50,358 nt of DNA from Pseudophaeobacter leonis (lineage in GTDB: Bacteria > Pseudomonadota > Alphaproteobacteria > Rhodobacterales > Rhodobacteraceae): contig NZ_MWVJ01000122.1 of the NCBI RefSeq assembly GCF_002087335.1, positions 1-50,358 of the forward strand. The letters are read 5' to 3'. Position numbers and translations under genes: made by a program. The notes under the pieces are model-generated. The model was given only the letters and a program-made list of their open reading frames with translations, was not told where the DNA came from and made no database searches. Of this stretch, positions 27,913 through 35,211 are shown in pieces; position 1 is the stretch's first letter; every line of letters starts with the position of its first letter.

Positions 27913-28045
27913 GGATTGCCAACTTGGCAGGCCGATGTTGCAGAACGCACACGGAGGTCAGCTATGACCAAGCAAAACACACAGGCGTACTATGTGCGCC
28001 GCTCACTCCCCTCAACGTGAACTCTTAACGCCTTGCGCCCCGGAA

Positions 28046-28258
28046 ATGATCGCGCGCGGTCATATCAATTGCGCGCTGGACCGCGCGGTGCAGCTCGTTG
28101 ACCGACACGGCACGATGTTTCTCCCCGTACATGGGTATCTCTACCAAGCCCTTGCCGCGCTTGATGAATTTGAAAGGACTACGCAGCAGACAACGCGGAC
28201 TAGGAGGGTGAAAAAATGGAAGCGATCGTATCGGAGAAACAAGAACTTATGTCCATAG
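28046..28258 (+). CDS. Small phage protein, unknown function
   Basis: 70 residues (MIARGHINCALDRAVQLVDR, GTMFLPVHGYLYQALAALDE, basic C-terminus). The core A-x-x-[IL]V-x-R-x-G-x-x-FLPV followed by a helix resembles the protein at 28702. A strong GGAGGTC lies before an ATG at 27964 that opens an 18-codon frame (MTKQNTQAYYVRRS...). One base change would fuse that frame to this one, so the original gene may have started at 27964. The 3' end overlaps the next gene by 43 bp. Confidence 0.5.
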   Translation: MIARGHINCALDRAVQLVDRHGTMFLPVHGYLYQALAALDEFERTTQQTTRTRRVKKWKRSYRRNKNLCP

Positions 28259-28440
28259 ATCTGGCCGCGCGTACCTGGTCGGATATTACCAAAGAGGTCG
28301 AGGCAGGGTATTTCTCGCATGTTCTGACAAAGACCGGGGGCAATAAGGCCGAGGCGGCAAAATGCGCTGGCATGTCCGTTGAAACCTTCCGGCGAAGGGT
28401 GCGGACTTACAGTATTCACACAGTGTTTCACTTGGAATGA
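28216..28440 (+). CDS. Small Fis-type helix-turn-helix protein 1
   Basis: 74 residues. The C-terminal half, GYFSHVLTKTGGNKAEAAKCAGMSVETFRRRV, fits the Fis/NtrC-type DNA-binding helix-turn-helix (family form: aL..tgGNqs.AA..LGi.r.TLr.rl). AGGAGGG precedes the ATG. The stop overlaps the next start (ATGA), so the genes are coupled. It is probably a phage-type regulator of the element; the early-gene position after the C4-type RNA supports that. Confidence 0.72.
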   Translation: MEAIVSEKQELMSIDLAARTWSDITKEVEAGYFSHVLTKTGGNKAEAAKCAGMSVETFRRRVRTYSIHTVFHLE

Positions 28441-28712
28441 AGGCGACGGTCAATTTTTTGGTAAATATATCAGAAATACGGCTCAGAAGGGCGCACCAGA
28501 AACCAGCGATTATCGTTGCAAGTGGTCACACCGTTCTGCTGGCAATCTGTGAAGGGTTGGACCGCGAGGTTGAACGCCGCAGCTTTGGCTGCGCGCTAAA
28601 CAAAGCCAAGGGAAACACGGTTGAAGCTGCCCGAATAGTAGGGATGGCTTTCCAGACCTTTATTCGCAAGTTGAGCCTTCCAGGCCAGCCGGTGACCCAC
28701 CATGCAGAATGA
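28437..28712 (+). CDS. Small Fis-type helix-turn-helix protein 2
   Basis: 91 residues, with the same C-terminal fold as its upstream neighbour: REVERRSFGCALNKAKGNTVEAARIVGMAFQTFIRKL. The two may have arisen by duplication. It is translationally coupled to 28216-28440 by an ATGA overlap and overlaps the following gene by 11 bp. Likely DNA-binding; target unknown. Confidence 0.72.
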   Translation: MKATVNFLVNISEIRLRRAHQKPAIIVASGHTVLLAICEGLDREVERRSFGCALNKAKGNTVEAARIVGMAFQTFIRKLSLPGQPVTHHAE

Positions 28713-28890
28713 GGCCCAACGCATGCGCACCGCCCTTCTGGTCGCCGCAAAAATAGTTGCACGAGATGGCGAAGTCTTCCTGCCTGTCTTTGTCAGGTTG
28801 GAAAAAGAGGTGCAGGCACAGGAAGAACGCAAAAAGGCTTTCAACCGGGCACTCGCATTGATTGCTGATGAAGCCTCAATCACTCACTAA
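28702..28890 (+). CDS. Small phage protein (relative of 28046-28258)
   Basis: 62 residues, mostly helical: MRTALLVAAKIVARDGEVFL, PVFVRLEKEVQAQEERKKAF. It shares the V-x-R-D/H-G-x-x-FLPV core with the gene at 28046. It is the last gene of the small plus-strand operon; its stop overlaps the end of the convergent integrase gene by 4 bp. No established function. Confidence 0.6.
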   Translation: MQNEAQRMRTALLVAAKIVARDGEVFLPVFVRLEKEVQAQEERKKAFNRALALIADEASITH

Positions 28891-30210
28891 AGTGCGATCT
28901 TTTCCAATGCCAACCGACGCCCTTCCAGCGCCCCACCGTCTCCATAGCGCGGTCGGTTGTATTTGTGCCCCAGAATGTCAGCTCTCACCCGGTCATCCAC
29001 TTCGGCTGCCAGAAGCGCGGTTTTCCACGTGGTGGCGCAGGGAATAGGCGGCGTGCAACGGCGACTCTTTCAGGTCGTTGTTAGAGAGGTACTTATTCCC
29101 CGCCGCCGACCAGGCCCCTGCCTTGTGTCGATACCGGCAGATCCCGCCACGCTGAACGATCCGGCGCGCCGCCTCCAGTGAAACCCCCAGCAAGGGTATT
29201 TCCCGCCTAGTATGAGCCACCTTCAATTCCCGGCCATGCGCGGCAACCCGCAAAAACGGAATGTTATTGCTTGTCTCGAAATCTTCCAGGGGGGCATCGG
29301 TGATTTCACTTGGCCGCAGCCCTGTATTGATCATCATAAGAAATACGTCCCGCGCTTCATCGTTGAGCCGCGAGAAAGCATCTGGGGCCAGAATTTTATG
29401 CGCGATCCAGTCACGCGTGAACGGCGGAACACCGCGTTCGTCTCGGCCCTCAAGGCGTAGCTTGGCAAAGGGGTTGGAAATCTCAGTTTCAGTTAGTTCG
29501 GCCCAGGTTCCATAGATTTCTGACAGGTGGCCAAAATCCTTATTGGCGCTTTCGATTTTCATGCCCCCCTCTACGCGGGCAGACCACCACTTGCGAAACT
29601 TGAGTGCGTCGGCACGGGTGATTTTGTCCACTGGAACGGGAATAGGCTCCCCCTTCGCATCCTTTCGCCCGGTTACCTCAAGAAAATTCCTGACCGCCCG
29701 TTCGCGCGGCAACTTCCAGCGGTGCTTCTGGGCATCGGACTTTTGCAGATGGCGGGTTTTGGTCAGACTGTAATAGTCTTCCAGGATCTCGTTTAGGGTT
29801 GGCAAGGTCTCTGGTGCTGCGCCGAGGATAGCTTTGGTGACCACGGTTGGCTCTGTCAAACTGCGGCCATCAGCCAAGGACAAAACCCGGTTTACCAGGT
29901 CCACAATATCACCAGCTGCCAGGTCATCTATGGGCTTGTAGGAAAGCCCCCTTGCCTCGGCCAGCTTCCGGGCGATCAAGTAATTTTTGCGCGCACTTTC
30001 ACTGTCTCCAAGGCGCAGGGCTTCCCATTCGGCCAATCGGGCAGCTTCCACTTGCGCCGCCTTGGCGAGGGGCTCCACCTTGCTATCAGTATGCAAGGCT
30101 TGGCGCACTTGCTCTATGGGCCTTCCATCCTCACCGACGACAAGCCCCCGATACCGCTTTGGCACGCGCTTCACCCAATAGAAACGGCCACGAACAGAAA
30201 CTATCCCCAT
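28887..30210 (-). pseudogene. Tyrosine-type phage integrase, frameshifted before the catalytic Tyr
   Basis: The N-terminal arm (GRFYWVKRVPKRYRGLV) and core-binding region are followed by the catalytic domain: Arg I in INTGLRPSEI and the box II motif in AYSLRHHVENR. At about 29015-29019 one extra base shifts the frame and translation ends at 28993 (ASGSRSG). The other frame continues LLAAEVDDRVRADILGHKYN and RPRYGDGG, carrying the last His and the nucleophilic Tyr, to TAG 28887-28889. Removing one base gives 440 residues. As written the enzyme has no catalytic tyrosine. The gene lies beside tRNA-Gln, the probable attachment site. Confidence 0.88.
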
Positions 30211-30395
30211 AGACCGGCCACAATCTCAAATAGAGTGGAGACAGCCCATAGGACGCCAGAAAGCCTTGCGACAGTATATAACATGGAGCAAACCATCAGC
30301 ACCCCCAGCCCAAAAACGCAGACCGTAAAAACTACCCCGAACACATTCTTGAGAAAAGAGGTCAAACCCAATCGAGGCATACTGCTTAACATCAC
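30201..30395 (-). CDS. Small membrane protein overlapping the integrase start (tentative)
   Basis: 64 residues from a GTG at 30395: two predicted membrane segments (FLKNVFGVVFTVCVFGLGVL and SGVLWAVSTLFEIVAGL). Its stop overlaps the integrase ATG by 10 bp, suggesting coupling. It may be chance, since the frame is short and the start codon weak. Confidence 0.35.
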   Translation of the reverse strand: MMLSSMPRLGLTSFLKNVFGVVFTVCVFGLGVLMVCSMLYTVARLSGVLWAVSTLFEIVAGLWG

Positions 30396-30548
30396 TACAC
30401 AAACCGCCCACCGGTAAGCCCATCAAGAGCTGCCCCGGATAAATGTTGATGAATTTGTTGATGTAAATGTTGATGGATTTTGATTTAGGAATCAACGCTC
30501 AAGGTAGGGCCGCTTAGGTAAGCCCTTGAAAGCGTGATATTAAAAATC

Positions 30549-30583
30549 AAAAAACCCGGCACTCAGAGCGCCGGGCTTTTTAT
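30549..30583 (-). terminator. Rho-independent terminator of the tRNA gene
   Basis: GCCCGG and CCGGGC arms with a 9-base loop and T/A runs on both sides, immediately downstream of the minus-strand tRNA. The stem spans 30555-30575. Confidence 0.85.
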
Positions 30584-30587
30584 ACTT

Positions 30588-30662
30588 TGGCTGGGGTGGT
30601 AGGATTCGAACCTACGATCTTCAGTACCAAAAACTGTTGCCTTACCACTTGGCCACACCCCA
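30588..30662 (-). tRNA. tRNA-Gln (anticodon TTG), CCA encoded
   Basis: On the minus strand: acceptor TGGGGTG pairing with CACCCCA, D-arm GCCAAGTGGTAAGGC, anticodon loop TTTTGGT with anticodon TTG, T-arm GTAGGTTCGAATCCTAC, 3' GCCA. All positions fit a standard bacterial glutamine tRNA. Its 3' end faces the integrase gene 378 bp away, the usual geometry of a tRNA attachment site. Confidence 0.97.
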
Positions 30663-30766
30663 TCAGTGAGCCGCGTTCTAGTGCTAGTTTCGGGGGGGCG
30701 CAAGAGGCTTTGTGGAAAAAGTGGGAACTTTTTCTTCGCCTCACTGCCTCCCCCGAAAAATCACTC

Positions 30767-31771
30767 TCAGCTCAATCCATTTTCCCCGGTTTGGATCAGG
30801 ACAGCGCCCTGTCGTGCCCCTGCTTCTACTGCCTCATGGGCGGCACAAGCCTCTGATATCTGGTAGACTTTTCGATATTCAAAAGTCAGAGCCCCCGCCT
30901 GCAACGCCCTATGCAAACGTGCAATCGTCGCCTGCCTCTCTTCCTGCGTCAGCAGGTAGACCAAGATGATTTCAACCGTCACCGCCTTAAACAATAGTGG
31001 CAAAAATGGCAGGCTTGGAGACATCTCACGCGCTGATCCATAGGCCGCGATACGGCCGTTCTCGGCAATGACTTCAGCATCCGTGGCAATATTTGTGCCG
31101 AATTCCACCTCAACAATCAGATCCACCGGATTGCCGTCGTTTGCAGATAGGATCTGCGCCGCAAGATCACTGGCGCGGTAATCCAGCACCGCGTCTGCGC
31201 CCGCAGACAACGCCCGCTCGGCCCCCATAGCGCCACAGGTCGCTATGACCCGCGCGCCGCCCCATTTCGCCAGTTGCACCGCCAGAATACCAACGGTGCC
31301 GGCGCCGCCCTGGACCAGCACTGTTTTCCCGGCAACCTCCCCATGACCAAAAACGGCATAACAGGCCGTCAGGCCAGGGATGCCCAGAATGGCCCCCACT
31401 TCAAAGCTCACCTCATCCGGCAGCGTGACCGCCTGCTCCGAGGGGAGCGCGACCTGCTGGGCCGCAGTTCCCCAGGCGCGGCGAAACTGACCGTTCCAGA
31501 TCCAGACCCTCTCACCAATACGGTTGCTGGAGACGCCCTGCCCAACGGCAGTGATAACGCCTGACCCGTCGCTATGGGGAATGATGAAATCCCATGGGAA
31601 ACCCTGCAGACCCGGCTGCCCCCGTGTGCGGGTTTTGACATCCGAAGGGTTCACCCCGGTAAAGGCCACATCCACCAGAACCTCTCCTGGCTGGGGGACG
31701 GGGCTTGCCATCTCCTCAAGTTGCAATACCTCTGCAGCGGCGCCAAAGGCGCGGTAGGTGATGGCTTTCAT
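30767..31771 (-). CDS. Zinc-independent NADPH:quinone oxidoreductase-type MDR protein
   Basis: 334 residues from the ATG at 31771 (MKAITYRAFGAAAEVLQLEE). GroES-like domain to about 125, then a Rossmann domain with VLVQGGAGTVGILAVQLAKW for NADPH. The Cys/His zinc ligands of alcohol dehydrogenases are absent, which fits the quinone oxidoreductase branch of the medium-chain family. Such enzymes reduce quinones or enones. It is a single gene with no obvious operon partner. The frame extends upstream to 31942 but has no coding character there. It is the first core-like gene right of the island boundary. Confidence 0.85.
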   Translation of the reverse strand: MKAITYRAFGAAAEVLQLEEMASPVPQPGEVLVDVAFTGVNPSDVKTRTRGQPGLQGFPWDFIIPHSDGSGVITAVGQGVSSNRIGERVWIWNGQFRRAWGTAAQQVALPSEQAVTLPDEVSFEVGAILGIPGLTACYAVFGHGEVAGKTVLVQGGAGTVGILAVQLAKWGGARVIATCGAMGAERALSAGADAVLDYRASDLAAQILSANDGNPVDLIVEVEFGTNIATDAEVIAENGRIAAYGSAREMSPSLPFLPLLFKAVTVEIILVYLLTQEERQATIARLHRALQAGALTFEYRKVYQISEACAAHEAVEAGARQGAVLIQTGENGLS

Positions 31772-32193
31772 TGTTGCTCGTTCCTTGTGAGGTCTGTTTC
31801 TAACCCACCGACATCCGCGCTTCTCTGGCTGACAAGCGGCCAGCGCGACGCCTGCGGGCTTAGGCGTCAGAATACAGGTGAATGTCGAGAAGGACAGAGC
31901 GGCTGCCACAAAACCGCCAGAGACAAGACAGGGCCACGCCACGTTCGTTTTGCTTCCAGAGCAGCAAGTCCACCGCGCGCAGCGGCGGCCATATGAAAAC
32001 AGCCTGCCTTAGCCGCACGCCTTAGCCGCAGGAGGTCAAAATCTGCCTGTCCGAATTGCCCCCGCCCTGCGCCCCTGCCCGCCGGACGCGGGAGAGCCAG
32101 ACGCGGGCCAGCCAGACTCGGGCCAGCCACGCTCTGGTCAGGCAGTTTCAGGCCAGCCAGAGCTCCCCAACATGGTGACCTCAGGGGGCGAGG
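31772..32193. other. Intergenic stretch without gene
   Basis: G+C-rich, with open frames caused by repeats. It contains the 15-bp tandem repeat at 32091-32165. Confidence 0.55.
32091..32165. repeat. 15-bp degenerate tandem repeat, five copies
   Basis: Units: ggagagccagacgcg, ggccagccagactcg, ggccagccacgctct, ggtcaggcagtttca, ggccagccagagctc. Confidence 0.8.
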
Positions 32194-33105
32194 TCAGGCC
32201 GCAGGCACCCCTGCCTGTTTCAGGGCATCAGACCATTCATCGCCGGCTTGTGGGGCCGCAGCCGCGTGTTCCTGGTGGTACTGTGTCAGGTTGAACTTGG
32301 GCGAGGCCACCATCAGATTTTGCACCACCTCGCGGGCCTCACCAGCACGACCAGAGAGCTGCAGCGCAATGGCCTTGGTGCGCAGGCTGGCAGGATAGCT
32401 CGCATTGGCCTGCAGTGAGCGCTCGGCCAGCTCAATGGCGCGGTCGTAGTTATGCGCCGAGAGATTGGCAAAGGCCGAGACCGAGTCAAAATAGTATTTT
32501 TGCGGCCCCAGCGGGGTCAGCCTGCGGGCTGCATCGGTCAGCTCAACCGCCTCTATCGTGCGCCCCTGATAGGCCCAGGTCACCCCCTTCAGCAAGATTG
32601 CCAAAGCCTCGTTCGGGTTATCCTTCAGCGCCATGTCATAGGAGTTTTGCGCCTGATCAAAATGAAACAGCAGATGGCTGGAGATCACGCCTTTCAGGGT
32701 ATGCGCGAGAGAAAAGGAGGGATCAGCAACCAGGGCGGATCTGGCAAATTGATCGGCCAGTTCTGTATCCATCTGACGATTGCTGGAGAAGCCTTTTTGC
32801 ACCCGCAAAACATGCCAAAAGCCCATCCAGGTCAGAACCAGCGGGTGTTGCGGGTCGCGGTCCAGAAGAACCTTCAAAATCTCCTGCGCCCGGCCAAAGC
32901 GGTCCGGGGTCATTTCCTGCATCATCGAAATCGCCGCCATCAAAAGCGTATGCCCCTCCAGACTGGAGAGGGGCTTAAATCCTGCAATCCGAACCGCCTC
33001 GCCGACAAGGGTTTGGCCTATCTGCCGGGTCCCCTCGCACAGGGCGCGGCTTTCACCCGCCATCAACTCGGACAGCGGACCTTCAAAGTGGCGGGACCAG
33101 ATCAC
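32194..33105 (-). CDS. TPR-type C-terminal half of a SARP-like regulator, separate frame
   Basis: 303 residues. The start VIWSRHFEGPLSEL completes a TolB-like domain whose beginning is the end of the upstream gene. From about 60 on, helical tetratricopeptide-like repeats follow (AQEILKVLLDRDPQHPLVLT, ADQFARSALVADPSFSLAHT, AQNSYDMALKDNPNEALAIL, AIELAERSLQANASYPASLR). In related roseobacter regulators both halves are one chain. Here the GTG at 33105 overlaps the upstream stop (GTGA) and has GGAGGGG at ideal distance, so it may be a coupled second gene, or one base may have been lost. Confidence 0.72.
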   Translation of the reverse strand: MIWSRHFEGPLSELMAGESRALCEGTRQIGQTLVGEAVRIAGFKPLSSLEGHTLLMAAISMMQEMTPDRFGRAQEILKVLLDRDPQHPLVLTWMGFWHVLRVQKGFSSNRQMDTELADQFARSALVADPSFSLAHTLKGVISSHLLFHFDQAQNSYDMALKDNPNEALAILLKGVTWAYQGRTIEAVELTDAARRLTPLGPQKYYFDSVSAFANLSAHNYDRAIELAERSLQANASYPASLRTKAIALQLSGRAGEAREVVQNLMVASPKFNLTQYHQEHAAAAPQAGDEWSDALKQAGVPAA

Positions 33106-33851
33106 CTGCTCCCCTCCGCGTCGTGAAGTTCAATCTCTGCTGACAATTTCTGCCCATTGGCCCGCACAGATCCGGACACCAGGTATTTCACACCCGCAAT
33201 AGCGGAAACCTCAGCGGGCCGCACCCGTGTCAGATCAAACTGGCGGGAGGCCAAATAGGACGTCACGGTAAAGGCCTGACTGCGCGCCAGGCTGCGCGAC
33301 AGCTCTTCTGAAATCAGGGATCCCAACGGGGATGCGTCTTCTCCGGGCGCAAGTTGCACGAAGGGTAACACCGCAATCAATGGCAACAAGGGTTCAGGCC
33401 GCAGGCGTCGCCCCGCAAGCAGGCCATTGCTCTTTTTGGCGGATCTATTCTCAAACTCAAGGCGGGTCTGCTGCAACCAGCGGGCAAAATTGCCCTCGTA
33501 GGGCAGCTCAAACCCCTCCATGAATTCCGCACTGCGCGCACATTCATCAAAGGCGACCTGGTTCAGGACCAGTATGACGCGTTCACGGTTGGCACTTATG
33601 ACTTCGGCTGCCACCGGCCCCAAATGACGCCTCAGTGTAGAGAGCGCAGTGCGCAAACTGGCCTTGGCCTGTTCAGGCTGCGCCAGGCTCCAAAGAGTTT
33701 GTTCCAGAAATGCGCGTGTTCGAACCCCGGATTCAGCGGTGCAAAGCAAAGCAAGTAGAGCCTGATGCTTAGCCCCCAAGGGGATTCCCGTACCATTGCC
33801 ATTGGCAACACTAAAGGCCCCAGACTGGCCCAACCGAAGTAACACACCCAT
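33102..33851 (-). CDS. SARP/winged-helix transcriptional regulator with TolB-like domain
   Basis: 249 residues from the ATG at 33851, with GAGGTG upstream. An OmpR/SARP-type winged helix at about 5-100 (GAKHQALLALLCTAE, LWSLAQPEQAKASLRTALST, LRRHLGP) is followed by a TolB-N-like module from about 155 (LLPLIAVLPFVQL, ISEELSRSLARSQAFTV, GVKYLVSGSVRANGQKLSAE). The protein ends IELHDAEGSR at a TGA inside the TolB-like domain and continues in the -1 frame as the next gene. The regulated genes are unknown. Confidence 0.75.
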   Translation of the reverse strand: MGVLLRLGQSGAFSVANGNGTGIPLGAKHQALLALLCTAESGVRTRAFLEQTLWSLAQPEQAKASLRTALSTLRRHLGPVAAEVISANRERVILVLNQVAFDECARSAEFMEGFELPYEGNFARWLQQTRLEFENRSAKKSNGLLAGRRLRPEPLLPLIAVLPFVQLAPGEDASPLGSLISEELSRSLARSQAFTVTSYLASRQFDLTRVRPAEVSAIAGVKYLVSGSVRANGQKLSAEIELHDAEGSR

Positions 33852-34074
33852 ATCACACCTCAAACCAATTACTCTACGATCAAATTACAGCAATACTTCT
33901 GAAAATTGTAAACAGAAATGTGCATTAAGTAATCAAATAAAAATAATTCTCAGGTTTCGCAGGCGAATTAACTATTTTGCAACCTTTTGGTGAATAAGAA
34001 TCAGATCTCTGAGGCAGCTGATTAAGTGAGGGGAATCCAGGGACTTAACCACCTAGATTCCCGGCAATCAAAAT

Positions 34075-34995
34075 CTAGCCTTCAGACACAAACCTAAAGC
34101 TGTCTCCCTGCCGCTCGACCCTCCCAATTCCGCCCTGTGGCAGATGATAGCCAATGAGGCGCATGTGCCCGTGCGATAGCATATCCAGCAGGCGAATGCG
34201 GGTTTTAGCCGCCGCCTCCGCATCCTGATCCGTACCAATGGGCCAGCCAGGTTCAGCAAAGCTGACGTGGTGATTACCAATGGCATCTCCTCCGACCATA
34301 ACGCTTTCGTTAGCTGTGCGCAATTCGAACGACATGTGCCCGGGCGTGTGGCCAAAGGTGGCGTGGGCCGCAACCCCTGGCAGGATCTCTTCACCATCTC
34401 TGAACAGGGCTATACGGTCTTCCAGCATCTCCATGCGTCGGCGTGCCCCGACGGCCATCGACGCGCGGTCGCCAGAAATTGCGGCAGTATCGGGATCAAA
34501 CCAGTAGTCCCATTCAACCTGCCCCATCAGATAGTCCGCATTCGGAAACAACGGGTCGTCAAAGTCATCCAGAACGCCCCAAAGATGATCCGGATGGCAA
34601 TGGGTAAAGACCACGTGACTCACCTCGTCCGGGGCGACACCAACAGCGTCCAGCGCGGCGCTCAACCGACCCGCTGTCGCCTGAAAGGCAGGCCCGGATC
34701 CGGTATCAAACAGAACCACCCGCCCCTGATGCCGCATCAGGGTCACATTGATCGGCGGCTGCATCGGCCCGGCAGCGATGCCCTGTGCCTGCAGGATCTG
34801 GTCAACCGCTTCCGGCTCAAGACCGGCAAACAGCATAGAGCGTGGCAGGGTCAGATGTCCGTCTGAGAGGGTCTGCAGCTGCATCTCCCCTAGGGTGAGG
34901 CTGCTGACGGCCGCCTCAGCGCCTGCCCAACTATAAGACGGCAGCACCAGACTGGCGCTCAAACCGGCAATGACGTCTCGACGTTTCACGTTCAT
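34075..34995 (-). CDS. Exported metallo-beta-lactamase-fold hydrolase (Tat signal)
   Basis: 306 residues. The ATG at 34995 follows GAGGGA and opens a twin-arginine signal (MNVKRRDVIAGLSASLVLPS) cut near SWA. The metal site is visible: FTHCHPDHLWG (HxHxDH), FGHTPGHMSFEL (third His), VGGDAIGNHH (Asp) and IGYHLP (final His). The family includes lactonases, glyoxalase II-like and alkylsulfatase-like hydrolases; the substrate cannot be told from sequence. Tat export suggests it folds with bound metal before reaching the periplasm. It is monocistronic, ending upstream of an intergenic A+T-rich stretch (33864-34074). Confidence 0.85.
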   Translation of the reverse strand: MNVKRRDVIAGLSASLVLPSYSWAGAEAAVSSLTLGEMQLQTLSDGHLTLPRSMLFAGLEPEAVDQILQAQGIAAGPMQPPINVTLMRHQGRVVLFDTGSGPAFQATAGRLSAALDAVGVAPDEVSHVVFTHCHPDHLWGVLDDFDDPLFPNADYLMGQVEWDYWFDPDTAAISGDRASMAVGARRRMEMLEDRIALFRDGEEILPGVAAHATFGHTPGHMSFELRTANESVMVGGDAIGNHHVSFAEPGWPIGTDQDAEAAAKTRIRLLDMLSHGHMRLIGYHLPQGGIGRVERQGDSFRFVSEG

Positions 34996-35118
34996 ATCTT
35001 CCCTCATGTGGCTTTGGGGGGATGATGCCCCAGATACATTCTCACATGCGAATTTATACCAAATCCACCTAATATACAAAGGGAACAAACGACGCGGTTC
35101 AAAAAGAGCTGACAGCAC

Positions 35119-35156
35119 AAAAAGGGCCCGCTGCACGCGCTGTGCACCGGGCCCCT
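35119..35156 (-). terminator. Rho-independent terminator of the liv operon
   Basis: On the minus strand GGGCCCGGTGCAC pairs with GTGCAGCGGGCCC, followed by TTTTT, about 55 bp downstream of the binding-protein gene. Confidence 0.92.
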
Positions 35157-35211
35157 TGAGATTCCGCGCCGCCTCCCCCGTCAGGGAAAGGTCCGTTTGA
35201 CGCGTCGCAGC

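Noticed and set aside
31772..31942. N-terminal extension of the quinone oxidoreductase
   Set aside because: The added 57 residues have no domain character and the ATG at 31771 matches the family start.
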